64,000 bases of DNA from Kitasatospora humi (GCF_020907985.1 NZ_JAJJPA010000024.1:40364-104363), one strand, 5' to 3'; numbered from the stretch's first letter, positions 32,385-41,708 are shown. Numbers and translations: made by a program. Notes: generated from the letters alone by a model not told the origin.

Positions 32385-34361
32385 TTGCGCACCCACGCCC
32401 CCAACCGGGCAGGCCTGCGGGCCCTGACCGCGTTGCTGCCGGCCACCGCGCTCAGCGTCTTCGGCCTGCTCGCCCCCACCGCCCAGGCCGCCACCGCCAC
32501 GGCGAACAGTCACGTCGCCGTCAAGCGGGCCTGTGCCGCCCCGACCCACCCGGGACAGATGGCCTGCCTGGCCCTGGCCAGGACCGACCTGGTCCAGCCG
32601 CACACCCTGGCGCCCAACGCCACCCCGTCCGGCTACGGCCCCAGCGACCTGCAGAGCGCCTACAAGCTGCCGAGCAACGGCGGCGCCGGCCAGACCGTCG
32701 CGATCGTCGACGCCCAGGACGACCCGAACGCCGAGTCCGACCTGGCCGCCTACCGCTCGCAGTACGGCCTGCCCGCCTGCACCACCGCCAACGGCTGCTT
32801 CAAGAAGATCGACCAGAACGGCGGCACCAACTACCCGACCGCCGACTCCGGCTGGGCCGGCGAGATCTCGCTCGACCTCGACATGGTCTCCGCCGTCGCC
32901 CCCGGCGCCCACATCCTGCTGGTCGAGGCCACCTCGGCGGACATGAGCGACCTCGGCACCGCGGTCAACCAGGCCGTCGCCCAGGGCGCCAAGTTCGTCT
33001 CCAACAGTTACGGCGGCTCCGAGGACTCGACCGACACCGCCTCGGACAGCCAGTACTTCAACCACCCGGGCGTGGCGATCACCGTCTCGGCCGGCGACTC
33101 GGCGTACGGCGCGGAGTACCCGGCCGCCTCCCAGTACGTCACCTCGGTCGGCGGCACCGCGCTCACCCGCGACTCCAGCGCCCGCGGCTGGAGCGAGTCG
33201 GTCTGGTCCACCAGCAGCTCCGAGGGCACCGGCTCCGGCTGCTCGGCCTACGACCCCAAGCCGAGCTGGCAGACCGACAGCGGCTGCGCCAAGCGCACCA
33301 TCTCCGACGTCTCCGCGGTCGCCGACCCGGCCACCGGCGTCGCCGTCTACCAGACCTACGGCGGCTCCGGCTGGAACGTCTACGGCGGCACCAGCGCCTC
33401 CTCCCCGATCATCGCCTCGGTCTACGCCGACGCGGGCACCCCGGGCACCGGCGACTACCCCGCCAAGTACCCGTACTCGCACACCAGCGCGCTCAACGAC
33501 GTGACCAGCGGCAGCAACGGCAGCTGCTCGCCCTCCTACCTGTGCACCGCCGGTCCCGGCTACGACGGCCCGACCGGCCTCGGCACCCCGAACGGCACCG
33601 CGGCCTTCACCGCCGGCGGCAGCACCGGCGGCAACACCGTCACCGTGACCAACCCGGGCAGCCAGTCCACCGCCGTCGGCGGCGCGGCCAGCCTGCAGGT
33701 CAAGGCCACCGACTCGGCCTCCGGCCAGACCCTGACCTACTCGGCCAGCGGCCTGCCCACCGGGCTGTCCATCAGCTCCTCCGGCCTGATCAGCGGCACC
33801 GCCACCACCGCCGGCACCTACAACGTCACGGTCACCGCCAAGGACGCCACCGGCGCCAGCGGCAGCGCCTCGTTCACCTGGACCGTCACCGGCTCGGGCG
33901 GCGGCTGCACCGCCGGTCAGCTGATCGGCAACCCGGGCTTCGAGACCGGTAGCGCGTCGCCGTGGACCGCCACCGCCGGCGTGATCGACAACTCCAGCGG
34001 CGAGCCGGCCCACAGCGGCTCCTGGAAGGCCTGGCTGGACGGCTACGGCACCACCCACACCGACACCCTGTCGCAGACCGTCACCATCCCCGCGAGCTGC
34101 AAGAGCGCCAGCTTCAGCTTCTGGCTGCACATCGACACCGCCGAGAGCGGCAGCACCGCCTACGACAAGCTGACGGTCCAGGCCAACTCCACCAACCTGG
34201 CCACCTACTCCAACGTCAACGCCAACTCCGGCTACGTGCAGAAGACCTTCAACCTCTCCTCCTTCATCGGTCAGACCGTGACCCTGAAGTTCACCGGCAC
34301 CGAGGACTCCTCGCTGCAGACCAGCTTCGTGATCGACGACACCGCACTCAACGCCTCCTGA
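32385..34361 (+). CDS. Secreted sedolisin (S53) protease with Ig-like and C-terminal sandwich domains
   Basis: Predicted exported serine-carboxyl peptidase, 658 residues. A signal peptide (ALTALLPATALSVFGLLAP) is followed by a short pro-segment and the S53 core. That core has the Glu/Asp pair in WAGEISLDLDM, the oxyanion Asp region VSAGDSAYG, and the nucleophile in GGTSASSPIIASVYA. After about residue 415 comes a putative-Ig/cadherin-like domain (LPTGLSISSSGLISGTATTAG), then a beta-sandwich with LIGNPGFETGSASPWT. The long N-terminal prodomain of classical sedolisins is absent. TTG start at 32385 with GGAGGG upstream. Confidence 0.83.
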   Translation: MRTHAPNRAGLRALTALLPATALSVFGLLAPTAQAATATANSHVAVKRACAAPTHPGQMACLALARTDLVQPHTLAPNATPSGYGPSDLQSAYKLPSNGGAGQTVAIVDAQDDPNAESDLAAYRSQYGLPACTTANGCFKKIDQNGGTNYPTADSGWAGEISLDLDMVSAVAPGAHILLVEATSADMSDLGTAVNQAVAQGAKFVSNSYGGSEDSTDTASDSQYFNHPGVAITVSAGDSAYGAEYPAASQYVTSVGGTALTRDSSARGWSESVWSTSSSEGTGSGCSAYDPKPSWQTDSGCAKRTISDVSAVADPATGVAVYQTYGGSGWNVYGGTSASSPIIASVYADAGTPGTGDYPAKYPYSHTSALNDVTSGSNGSCSPSYLCTAGPGYDGPTGLGTPNGTAAFTAGGSTGGNTVTVTNPGSQSTAVGGAASLQVKATDSASGQTLTYSASGLPTGLSISSSGLISGTATTAGTYNVTVTAKDATGASGSASFTWTVTGSGGGCTAGQLIGNPGFETGSASPWTATAGVIDNSSGEPAHSGSWKAWLDGYGTTHTDTLSQTVTIPASCKSASFSFWLHIDTAESGSTAYDKLTVQANSTNLATYSNVNANSGYVQKTFNLSSFIGQTVTLKFTGTEDSSLQTSFVIDDTALNAS

Positions 34362-34377
34362 TCCACAGCGCGTTCGA

Positions 34378-34406
34378 GGGGGCCGCGGCGCCTTGCCGCG
34401 GCCCCC
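34378..34406 (+). terminator. Terminator hairpin after sedolisin gene
   Basis: GGGGGCCGCGGC (34378-34389) pairs with GCCGCGGCCCCC (34395-34406) around a 5-nt loop, 16 bp past the protease stop and ahead of the response regulator gene. Confidence 0.8.
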
Positions 34407-34477
34407 CTTCGGCGTTGCTGAGACAACTCTCATCCGGGCATGTCACCGTGTGGTCCCGCAAACCAACGGAGGGACTC

Positions 34478-35170
34478 ATGGCCGGATCGGTGCTGGTGGT
34501 GGACGACGACGCCACCATCCGCCGCTCGCTGGAACGCGGGCTGCGGCTCAGCGGTTTCGCGGTGCGCTCGGCGGCGGGCGGTCGGGCCGCGCTGGAGTCG
34601 ATCGCCGCCGCACCGCCCGACGTGCTGGTACTGGACGTGTCGATGCCCGACCTGAGCGGCACCGAGGTCTGCCGGCTGCTGCGGGAGCAGGACTGCGACC
34701 TGCCGGTGCTGATGCTCTCCGCGCTGGACGAACTGGCCGACCGGGTGGCCGGGTTGCAGGCCGGCGCCGACGACTACCTGGTAAAGCCGTTCGCCCTGGA
34801 GGAGTTGGTGCTGCGCCTGCACGCGCTGCTACGCCGCCGACCGCCGACCGGCGACGGGTCGGTGCGGGTCGGACCGCTGACCCTCGACCCGGGCACGCGC
34901 GAAGTGCGCCTGGACGGTGCCCCAGTGCACCTGACCCGGCGCGAGTTCGAGCTGCTGGAGCAACTCGCCCGCAACGCCGGCCTGGTGCTCACCCGCGACC
35001 AACTCCTCGACCGGGTCTGGGGGTACGACTTCGACGTGCGCACCGACGCGGTCGACACCTTCGTCAGCTACCTGCGGCGCAAGCTGGAGCAGGGCGGCCG
35101 CGACCGGCTGATCCACACGGTGCGCGGGGTGGGGTTCGTGCTGCGGATACCCGCGGGCGGTGCCCGATGA
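34478..35170 (+). CDS. OmpR-family response regulator
   Basis: A 230-residue DNA-binding response regulator. The receiver domain has the acidic pocket VVDDDA, the phospho-acceptor Asp53 (LVLDVSMPD), and conserved Thr/Ser and Lys (MLSALD; DYLVKPF). The C-terminal winged helix has LTRREFELLEQLARNAG and the recognition region VDTFVSYLRRKLE. The ATG at 34478 has GGAGGGAC upstream. It overlaps its kinase gene (ATGA). Confidence 0.92.
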   Translation: MAGSVLVVDDDATIRRSLERGLRLSGFAVRSAAGGRAALESIAAAPPDVLVLDVSMPDLSGTEVCRLLREQDCDLPVLMLSALDELADRVAGLQAGADDYLVKPFALEELVLRLHALLRRRPPTGDGSVRVGPLTLDPGTREVRLDGAPVHLTRREFELLEQLARNAGLVLTRDQLLDRVWGYDFDVRTDAVDTFVSYLRRKLEQGGRDRLIHTVRGVGFVLRIPAGGAR

Positions 35171-36606
35171 GGCTCGCCACCCGGATCGCGCTGCGGTCCG
35201 CGCTGCTGCTGCCGGTGCTCGTGCTCGGTGCGGGCGCGCTGCTGCTCGGCCTGGTCACCCACGACCTGCGGGCCGAACAGGACACCAAGCTCCGCGAGCG
35301 GGCCCAGGCCGTGCTGCCGAACGCCCGGGCGCTGCTCACCGCCGACCGCCAGGGCCGCAGCCAGGCGATGCAGAACCAGCACCGGCTGCTGCTGGAGGCC
35401 GCCCTGGACGTCGGCGTCCGGGTGGAGAACGCCGAGGGCGAGGCCGTCTCCAGCGGCGGACCGATGCCGACCGCACTGCCCGCCGCCGACACCGCCGACA
35501 CGCCCGTGACGGTGCGCTCCGACGGGCGCAGCTGGCGGGTGTTGGCCCGGCCGCTGGCCGGGGCCAACTCGGGCACGCTCTGGGTGGCGGCACCGGCCTC
35601 GGCGGCGGACGGACAGGTGAACGCGCTGCGCGGGCGGATCATCCTGGTCGCGGTGCTGGCCGCGCCGCTCTCCGGCCTGCTCGCCTTCGGCCTGGCCCGC
35701 CGCGCCACCGCGCCGCTCAGCCGGCTGGGCCGGCAGGCCGCCGCCCTGGACCCGGCAGCCGGCGCGGCCGGCTTCACGCACCGGCACAGCGGGATCGGCG
35801 AGGTGGACGAGCTGGCCGCCGCCCTGGAGAGCGCGCTGGCCCGCTACGACCAGCAGGCCGCGCGCACCGCCCAGGCCCTGGAGACCGCCCGGTCCTTCTC
35901 GGCCGCCGCCTCGCACGAGCTGCGCACCCCGCTGATGGGATTGCAGACCAACCTGGACGTGCTGACCGGCCACCCCGACCTGCCCGCCGCGGAACGGGCC
36001 GAGATCCTGGCCGACCTGCGCGATGACCACCGGCGACTGCTCGACCTGCTGACCGCCCTGCGCACCCTGGCCCGTGGCGACCTGGTCGAGGAAGAGGCGT
36101 TCGGCGCCGTCGAGTTGGCGGAACCGCTGACCGCCGCGGTGGCCGAGCTGCGGCGGCGGCACCCTGAGGTGGCGGTCAGCGCGCTGCTGGACGGCGAGTT
36201 CCGGGTCTTCGGTTGGGAGGCGGGGCTGCGGATCGTCTGCGACAACCTGCTGGCCAACGCCGTGGTGCACGGCCGGCGGCCCGGCGAGCCCGCCCGGGTC
36301 GCGGTCGGGCTGCGCCGGGAGGGCGAGCAGGTGGTGCTGACCGTCGACGACGACGGGCCCGGGGTGCCGACGGCCGAGCGGGCCGCCGTCTTCGACCGGT
36401 TCCACCGCCGGGCGGACAGCCCGGGTTCGGGGCTCGGCCTGACCCTGGTGGCGCAGCAGGTGGCGCTGCACCGCGGCACGGTCACGGTGGACACCCCGCC
36501 CGGCGGGCGCGGCTGCCGGTTCGAGGTGCGGCTGCCGCTGGTGCGGCCCGAGGCGCCGACGCTGCCGCTGCCGGCCCGCCGGGAGTGGATCAGCGCCTCC
36601 GGGTGA
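35167..36606 (+). CDS. Membrane sensor histidine kinase
   Basis: Partner kinase of the response regulator, 479 residues. Two transmembrane helices (residues ~8-30 and ~158-180) flank a ~125-residue extracytoplasmic sensor region. A HAMP domain follows (RRATAPLSRLGRQAAAL), then the H-box SAAASHELRTPL, N-box CDNLLANAVVHG, and G-boxes DDDGPGVP and SGLGLTLVAQQ. Translational coupling with the regulator is clear. The signal is unknown; the two small exported proteins downstream are possible targets or accessory sensors. Confidence 0.92.
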   Translation: MRLATRIALRSALLLPVLVLGAGALLLGLVTHDLRAEQDTKLRERAQAVLPNARALLTADRQGRSQAMQNQHRLLLEAALDVGVRVENAEGEAVSSGGPMPTALPAADTADTPVTVRSDGRSWRVLARPLAGANSGTLWVAAPASAADGQVNALRGRIILVAVLAAPLSGLLAFGLARRATAPLSRLGRQAAALDPAAGAAGFTHRHSGIGEVDELAAALESALARYDQQAARTAQALETARSFSAAASHELRTPLMGLQTNLDVLTGHPDLPAAERAEILADLRDDHRRLLDLLTALRTLARGDLVEEEAFGAVELAEPLTAAVAELRRRHPEVAVSALLDGEFRVFGWEAGLRIVCDNLLANAVVHGRRPGEPARVAVGLRREGEQVVLTVDDDGPGVPTAERAAVFDRFHRRADSPGSGLGLTLVAQQVALHRGTVTVDTPPGGRGCRFEVRLPLVRPEAPTLPLPARREWISASG

Positions 36607-36885
36607 CGCGGGAAGGGTGGTTCCGGCGGGCGTCCCCGGAGGCGGGGGCGGGACCGCGGCCGGGGCGGGGCCGCGGCCGGGGCGACTGGGGCGGGGCCGC
36701 GGCCGGGGCGTGGGACCGCCGGGGGCCTGGGCGTGGGACTGCCGGGAGCCGGGGCGTGGGGCGTGCCTGCGGGCCGGGGCGACTGGGGGCCTGGCGGCTC
36801 ACAAGGAATCCACAAAGTGGGTCCCTACCGTGCGGGTCAGTCGGGCGGACCACCGCCCGAGCACCCCTAGTCCGGAGGTTCTGCC
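36607..36885. repeat. Degenerate G-rich repeats downstream of the kinase
   Basis: Irregular repetition of GGGGCCGCGGCCGGGGC and GCGTGGGAC(C/T)GCCGGG-type units between about 36645 and 36790. No gene is seen. The promoter of the small secreted protein likely lies at the right end. Confidence 0.6.
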
Positions 36886-37311
36886 ATGCTCTCCTACCGC
36901 AAGGCCGGCGCCGCCATCGGTGCCCTCACCCTCGGCGGCACGTTGCTCGCCGCCGCCGTCCCGGCCCAGGCCGCGACCACCACCACCGCCCCGCCCCAGG
37001 CCGCGACCACCACCGCCGGCCCGAAAAACGACGGCGCCAAGGGCATCTGCAAGCGGCTGCCGCAGACCGAGCAGCGGATCGAGCGCGCCCTGAACCGCCT
37101 GCAGGGCCCGGCGACCGAGAACGGCTCGATCGCGCGCCTGGAGCAGCGGGTCGACGACGCCCAGAAGGCCGGCCACACCGCCGTCTACACCTACCTCAAC
37201 GACCGTCTGACGTACCGCAAGGGTCTGCTGTCGACGCTGACCACCCGCCAGAACGACCTGAAGGCGGTGGCCACTTGGTGCAGCGGCCAGGGCCTGGGCG
37301 ACACCAAGTGA
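36886..37311 (+). CDS. Small secreted helical protein
   Basis: A 141-residue protein with a clear Sec signal peptide (AIGALTLGGTLLAAAVPAQA) followed by a Thr/Pro-rich linker and a helical domain containing two cysteines (GICKRL; ATWCSGQG) that could form a disulfide. Heptad-like leucines and arginines (RIERALNRLQ, RLEQRVDDAQ) suggest a helical hairpin. The ATG has CCGGAGG upstream. It overlaps the lipoprotein gene by 4 bp and may belong to the regulon of the upstream two-component system. Function unknown. Confidence 0.75.
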   Translation: MLSYRKAGAAIGALTLGGTLLAAAVPAQAATTTTAPPQAATTTAGPKNDGAKGICKRLPQTEQRIERALNRLQGPATENGSIARLEQRVDDAQKAGHTAVYTYLNDRLTYRKGLLSTLTTRQNDLKAVATWCSGQGLGDTK

Positions 37312-37517
37312 GGCGGTCCCTCGCCGCGGCCGCGGTCGCCCTGGTGGCCGCGCTGACCCTGAGCGCCTGCGGCGGATCGTCCGGCGGCGCCGGCGCACCG
37401 CCGAGCGTCTCACCATCCGGCGACCCCCAACTGAGCAGTATGCAACAGAAGGTGGACGCGGCCGAGAGCGCGGCTGCGGCCGCCGATTCGGATGCCGCAC
37501 AGAGCTACGACAGATGA
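37308..37517 (+). CDS. Small lipoprotein
   Basis: A 69-residue predicted lipoprotein: signal peptide with lipobox LSAC around residue 20, then a Gly/Ser/Pro tether and a short helix (MQQKVDAAESAAAAADSDA). The GTG start overlaps the previous stop (GTGA), so the two are co-translated. No family recognised; it might be a cell-surface partner of the upstream secreted protein or of the sensor kinase. Confidence 0.65.
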   Translation: MRRSLAAAAVALVAALTLSACGGSSGGAGAPPSVSPSGDPQLSSMQQKVDAAESAAAAADSDAAQSYDR

Positions 37518-37525
37518 CGGCACGT

Positions 37526-37559
37526 CAGCTCCCTGGTCCCTCCCCGGCCCAGGGAGCTG
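37526..37559 (+). terminator. Terminator hairpin after the lipoprotein gene
   Basis: CAGCTCCCTGG (37526-37536) pairs with CCAGGGAGCTG (37549-37559), followed by TTTCGTG, 9 bp past the lipoprotein stop. Confidence 0.85.
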
Positions 37560-38050
37560 TTTCGTGTTACTGACCGGGCGTCACGGTTCCCGTCGGGGCG
37601 TCGAAGCTCCATCGCGGATCCGAGCCCTGCGGCCGGCTCCGGGTCCTGCGCGCCGTGCTCGACGAGGGTGGCGGCCGGTTCGCGGACTGCTGGATGTGAA
37701 CGGGCCCGCCACGCCGTCGGACGGGATGCCGATCAGCGGAGCGGCATGTTCGGCTTGACGACCCCGTCCACGATCAACCACTATCTCGGGCATGGAGCAC
37801 GGCACCGCCCTCGTCTGCCGCCTGCACGTCGATCTGCGACGCCAGGCGAGCGACATGTGTGCCCGCTGAGCAGCTGGGTCTGCCTCCCCGCACACCGCCC
37901 GCCGGCCGTCGGCCGCCGCCCGGTGTCGCCGCAGCACTGAACTCCTAGCGCTGCCACCCCCCCTGATGCCGCCCCCTGGTCCCGGGCACCGTTCGCGCGT
38001 GCCCACCGCATGCTCACCCACCGCCCGGCCCCGTCCCGCCGAGGATCCCC
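37560..38050. other. Gene-free region upstream of cysteine dioxygenase
   Basis: About 490 bp between a terminator and the cysteine dioxygenase gene. I see no convincing frame, repeat or RNA; it presumably carries the promoter. Confidence 0.5.
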
Positions 38051-38524
38051 ATGACCACCGAGCTCACCACGCCCCTCTCCCCCGCCGCCCTGCGCGCCCT
38101 CGTCACCGACCTCGCCGACCGCCCGGAGGAGTGGATCCACCTGGTCCGGCTCGCCACCGACGAACGCTGGTACCGGCGACTGGCGCTGACCCAGGATCAC
38201 GAGGTCTGGCTGATCAGCTGGCTGCCCGGCCAATCCACCGGCTTCCACGACCACGGCGGGGCGCGCGGCGCGTTCACCGTGGCGCTGGGTGAGCTGGAGG
38301 AGCTGTCGCTCGGCGCCCCGGACGGCGCCCTGCGCGTCCGGCGGCTGCCGGCCGGCGCGGTCCGCGCGTTCGGCCCCGACTACCTGCACGACGTGCGCAA
38401 CACCGCCAACGGCCCGGCGGTCACCCTGCACGCCTACTCGCCGCCGCTGACCGGCATGACCCGCTACGAGCTGCGGGCCGACGGCCTGCACACGACCGCC
38501 GTGGAAGGACCGGAGCAGTGGTGA
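38051..38524 (+). CDS. Cysteine dioxygenase family protein
   Basis: A 157-residue cupin that oxidises L-cysteine (or a related thiol) to the sulfinate with non-heme iron. The iron-binding motif is FHDHGG (two His) with a third His in YLHDVRN; HAYSPPLTGMTRYEL is the conserved C-terminal strand. The length fits bacterial type enzymes. The ATG follows GAGGATCCCC. It overlaps the rhodanese gene downstream, suggesting a thiol/sulfane-sulfur metabolism unit. Confidence 0.87.
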   Translation: MTTELTTPLSPAALRALVTDLADRPEEWIHLVRLATDERWYRRLALTQDHEVWLISWLPGQSTGFHDHGGARGAFTVALGELEELSLGAPDGALRVRRLPAGAVRAFGPDYLHDVRNTANGPAVTLHAYSPPLTGMTRYELRADGLHTTAVEGPEQW

Positions 38525-38919
38525 CGACCGTCGAAGACCTGGTGACCCGGGCCCGCGCGGGCGTGCACCGCCCCGGTCCGCGTCAGGCGCACGCGGCGCA
38601 GCAGGCCGGCGCGCTGCTGGTGGACATCCGCCCGGTGCAGCAGCGGGCCCAGGAGGGCCAGATCCCCGGTGCGCTGGTGATCGAGCGCAATGTGCTGGAG
38701 TGGCGGCTGGATCCGGCCGGCAGCCACCGGATCGAGCAGGCCACCGGTTATGACGTCGAGGTGGTGCTGGTCTGCTCCGAGGGCTGGGCGTCCAGCCTGG
38801 CGGCGGCCACGCTGCGGGAACTCGGGCTGCACCGGGCGACCGACCTGGACGGCGGGTTCCAGGCTTGGGCGGCGGCCGGTCTACCCACCGAACCCGGGCC
38901 CGGATCACTCGGAATCTGA
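38521..38919 (+). CDS. Rhodanese-domain protein
   Basis: Single-domain sulfurtransferase of 132 residues. The fold signature LLVDIRPVQQRAQEGQIPGALVIER is present, and the catalytic cysteine lies in VLVCSEGWASSLAA. The start is the GTG at 38521 overlapping the dioxygenase stop (GTGA); GTG at 38518 is equally possible. Pairing with cysteine dioxygenase suggests a role in handling sulfur released from cysteine. Confidence 0.87.
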   Translation: MTTVEDLVTRARAGVHRPGPRQAHAAQQAGALLVDIRPVQQRAQEGQIPGALVIERNVLEWRLDPAGSHRIEQATGYDVEVVLVCSEGWASSLAAATLRELGLHRATDLDGGFQAWAAAGLPTEPGPGSLGI

Positions 38920-39080
38920 CGATCCCGCAGGCCCCTCGGCGTGTCAGATGCGTCACCGATCGCCGTCGAGGGTTTCCCTTGGTGCTGACACGGGCAGGCA
39001 GCACTGATGTCCGCCCTGACAGCGCAACAGCACGCAGTACGCACACCGGTGCCCCCGGCACCCCGGCCAGGAACTGTCAC

Positions 39081-40151
39081 GTGATCAGATTCGACGGCGC
39101 TGCCAAACGCCACCCGGACGGCACCCTCGCTGTCGAGGGGCTCGACCTCACCGTGCCCGCCGGCCGGACCACCGTGCTGGTGGGCCCGTCCGGCTGCGGC
39201 AAGACCACCATCCTGCGGATGGTCAACCGGATGGTGGAGCCGACCGCGGGCCGGGTGCTGCTGGACGGGACCGACGTCGCCCAATTGGACGCGGCCAAGC
39301 TGCGCCGCGGCATCGGCTATGTGATCCAGCAGGCCGGGCTGTTCCCGCACCGGCGGGTGATCGACAACGTCGCCACCGTTCCCTACCTGCTGGGCTGGGA
39401 CCGCAAGCGGGCCCGGACCCGGGCGTCGGAACTGCTGGAGCTGGTCGGCCTGCCCCCGGAGACCGCCCGCCGCTACCCGTTCCAACTCTCCGGCGGCCAG
39501 CAGCAGCGGGTCGGCGTGGCCCGGGCCCTGGCCGCCGACCCGCCGCTGCTGCTGATGGACGAGCCGTTCAGCGCCGTCGACCCGGTGGTGCGCTCCGGCC
39601 TGCAGGATGAGCTGCTGCGACTCCAGGCCGAGTTGAACAAGACGGTGCTCTTCGTGACGCACGACATCGAGGAGGCGGTGCGGCTCGGCGACCAGATCGT
39701 GGTGCTGCGCGAGCACGGCCGGATCGCCCAGGTGGCCGACCCGGCCACGCTGCTCGCCGCACCCGCCGACGAGCAGGTGGCGGCCTTCCTCGGCCGCGAC
39801 CGGGGGCTGCGCGGGCTGGCACTGCGCCCGGCCGAGGGGATCGTCCTGCTGGCGGCGAACACGCCCTTGGACGGCTGGACCCTGGCGGTGGACCAGGAGG
39901 GACGGCCGACCGGCTGGCAGCGGTCGGCCGAAACGATCCGTCAGGTCGCCGTCTTCCGGCCCGGCCTGGACACCCTGCGCACCGCGCTGGACAGCGCCGT
40001 GCTCTCCCCCGCCCGGGTCGCCGTCGCCGTCGACCACGCAGGGCGGGTGATCGGGCTGGCGCCGCGCGCCGCCGTGCTGGACGCCCTGGACGCGGCCGGC
40101 CCGGACACCGCCGCCGGGATAACGGCCACGGGGGTGGCCGATGGGCGATGA
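39081..40151 (+). CDS. Osmoprotectant ABC transporter ATP-binding protein (OpuCA-like)
   Basis: ATPase of a glycine betaine/choline/carnitine-type importer, 356 residues. Walker A GPSGCGKTT, signature LSGGQQQR, Walker B LLLMDEP, and the family-typical GYVIQQAGLFPHRRVIDNVA are visible. The C-terminal ~110 residues occupy the position of CBS-type regulatory domains but are short. GTG start at 39081 with AGGAA upstream. It overlaps the first permease by 11 bp. Confidence 0.9.
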   Translation: MIRFDGAAKRHPDGTLAVEGLDLTVPAGRTTVLVGPSGCGKTTILRMVNRMVEPTAGRVLLDGTDVAQLDAAKLRRGIGYVIQQAGLFPHRRVIDNVATVPYLLGWDRKRARTRASELLELVGLPPETARRYPFQLSGGQQQRVGVARALAADPPLLLMDEPFSAVDPVVRSGLQDELLRLQAELNKTVLFVTHDIEEAVRLGDQIVVLREHGRIAQVADPATLLAAPADEQVAAFLGRDRGLRGLALRPAEGIVLLAANTPLDGWTLAVDQEGRPTGWQRSAETIRQVAVFRPGLDTLRTALDSAVLSPARVAVAVDHAGRVIGLAPRAAVLDALDAAGPDTAAGITATGVADGR

Positions 40152-40809
40152 GCCACTGGTCCGCTGGCACTGGATCGGCACCCACCTCGGCTACCTGCGC
40201 GACCTGCTGCTCGACCATGCGGTGATCTCGCTGCTCCCGGTGCTGTTCGGGTTGCTGATGGCGCTGCCGCTCGGCCTGCTCTGCGTCCGGTTCCCACGGC
40301 TCTACCAACCACTGGCCGCGGTCTTCAACGTGATCTACGCACTGCCCGCACTGGCCGTCTTCGTGGTGCTGATCCCCTACACCGGGCTGGCCACCCAGGC
40401 GACCGTGATGACCCCGCTGACCTGCTACGCGCTCGCGGTGCTGCTGCCCACCACGGTGGACGGGCTGCGCTCGGTACCCGAGCCGGTGCGCCAGGCGGCC
40501 ACCGCGCTCGGGTACGGGCCGTGGCGGCGGCTGGCCGCGGTGGAGCTGCCGACGGCCGTGCCGTACCTGGTGGCCGGGCTGCGAGTGGCGGCCGTCTCCA
40601 GCATCTCGCTGGCCAGCGTCGGCGCCCTGGTCGGGCGCGGCGGGCTCGGCTACCTCTTCATGGACGGCTTCCAGCGCACCTTCCCGACCCCGATCGTGGC
40701 CGGGATCGTGCTGGTCACGGCGCTGGCACTGGTCACCGACGCGGTGCTGCTGCTGGCCCGGCGACTGCTCGCGCCATGGGCGCGGCGGGAATCGGTGGTG
40801 GGACGGTGA
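40141..40809 (+). CDS. Osmoprotectant ABC transporter permease (OpuCB-like)
   Basis: A 222-residue inner-membrane subunit with about five or six helices and the EAA-type loop VRQAATALGYGPWRRLAAVELP. ATG start inside the 3' end of the ATPase gene. Its stop overlaps the next permease gene (GTGA). Confidence 0.9.
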   Translation: MGDEPLVRWHWIGTHLGYLRDLLLDHAVISLLPVLFGLLMALPLGLLCVRFPRLYQPLAAVFNVIYALPALAVFVVLIPYTGLATQATVMTPLTCYALAVLLPTTVDGLRSVPEPVRQAATALGYGPWRRLAAVELPTAVPYLVAGLRVAAVSSISLASVGALVGRGGLGYLFMDGFQRTFPTPIVAGIVLVTALALVTDAVLLLARRLLAPWARRESVVGR

Positions 40810-41477
40810 ACCTCTACTCCTGGCTCTCCCAGTTCTTCGGCGATCCGGACCGGCGGCACGGCCCCGACTCCATCGTCCACCGGGTCGGCGAGCACCTGCT
40901 GTTCTCCGGGGAGGCGCTGGGCTGGGCACTGCTGCTGGCCGTGCCGCTGGGCCTGCTGCTCGGCTACACCGGCAAGGCCGCCGGGCTGGTGACGGCGCTG
41001 AGCGGGGCCGCCCGGGCGCTGCCGACCCTGGGCCTGGTCACCCTCGCGGTGCTGCTCGCCGGGGTCGGTGACACCGCCGTGCTGGTGCCGCTGGTGGCGC
41101 TGGCCGCTCCGGTGCTGCTGGTGGCGGCATGCGAGGGCGTCCGCTCCACCGACCCCGACCTGCGGGACGCGGCGCGAGGCATCGGGCTGACCCACCGCCA
41201 GGTGCTGTGGCAGGTCTGCATCCCCTGGGCGCTGCCCGCGCTGTTGGCCGGCCTGCGCACCGCCGCCGTGCAGGTGATCGCCACCGCCACCGTCGCGTCG
41301 TACGTCGGGCTCGGCGGGCTGGGCAGCTACGTGGTCGGCGGGCTGGCCACCCGCGACTTCGCGCAGACCATCGGCGGTGCGCTGCTGGTGGTGCTGCTGG
41401 CCGTCGCCACCCAGTTGCTGTTCGCGCTGCTGATCCGCTACGCGCTGCCCGCCGGGCTGCGGCGGGCGCGCGACTGA
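40806..41477 (+). CDS. Osmoprotectant ABC transporter permease (OpuCD-like)
   Basis: Second permease, 223 residues, with six predicted helices and the coupling loop LRDAARGIGLTHRQVLWQVC. GTG start at 40806 overlaps the first permease stop. The pair forms a heterodimeric channel. Confidence 0.9.
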   Translation: MNLYSWLSQFFGDPDRRHGPDSIVHRVGEHLLFSGEALGWALLLAVPLGLLLGYTGKAAGLVTALSGAARALPTLGLVTLAVLLAGVGDTAVLVPLVALAAPVLLVAACEGVRSTDPDLRDAARGIGLTHRQVLWQVCIPWALPALLAGLRTAAVQVIATATVASYVGLGGLGSYVVGGLATRDFAQTIGGALLVVLLAVATQLLFALLIRYALPAGLRRARD

Positions 41478-41700
41478 CCGTTGCTCGTTCTGCCCGTTCG
41501 CCCGCCTGTTCGCCCGTCCGCTCGTCAGGTCACCCGTTCGTCTGCTCGCTTGTCCGCTCGTCCGCTCGCTTGTCCGCCCGCTCGTCTACTCGTCTACTCG
41601 CTTGTGGCTTGCCTGCTGCTCGTTCGTTCGCTCGCTCGTTGCCTGCTCGCTTGTTCACCCGTTCGCTTGTTCGCCCGTTCGTTGCTCGGTGAAAGGACCT
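41478..41700. repeat. Low-complexity CGTT/CGCT-type repeat inside the transporter operon
   Basis: About 200 bp made of irregular alternation of GCTCGT, CCGTTCGC, CGCTTGT and GTCCGCTC. It is nearly free of adenine on the plus strand and has a loose 4-bp periodicity. It separates the second permease from the binding protein and ends at GGTGAAAGGACC, the binding protein's ribosome site. No gene is seen. Confidence 0.8.
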
Positions 41701-41708
41701 TCCCTCCG

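Noticed and set aside
29221..32500. Long frames on both strands around the GH59 gene
   Set aside because: Only the GH59 frame has a signal peptide, catalytic motifs and a ribosome site; the others are low-complexity shadows.
32250..34433. 727-codon minus-strand frame opposite the sedolisin gene
   Set aside because: Composed of GGVGG-type runs; the plus strand carries clear S53 motifs.
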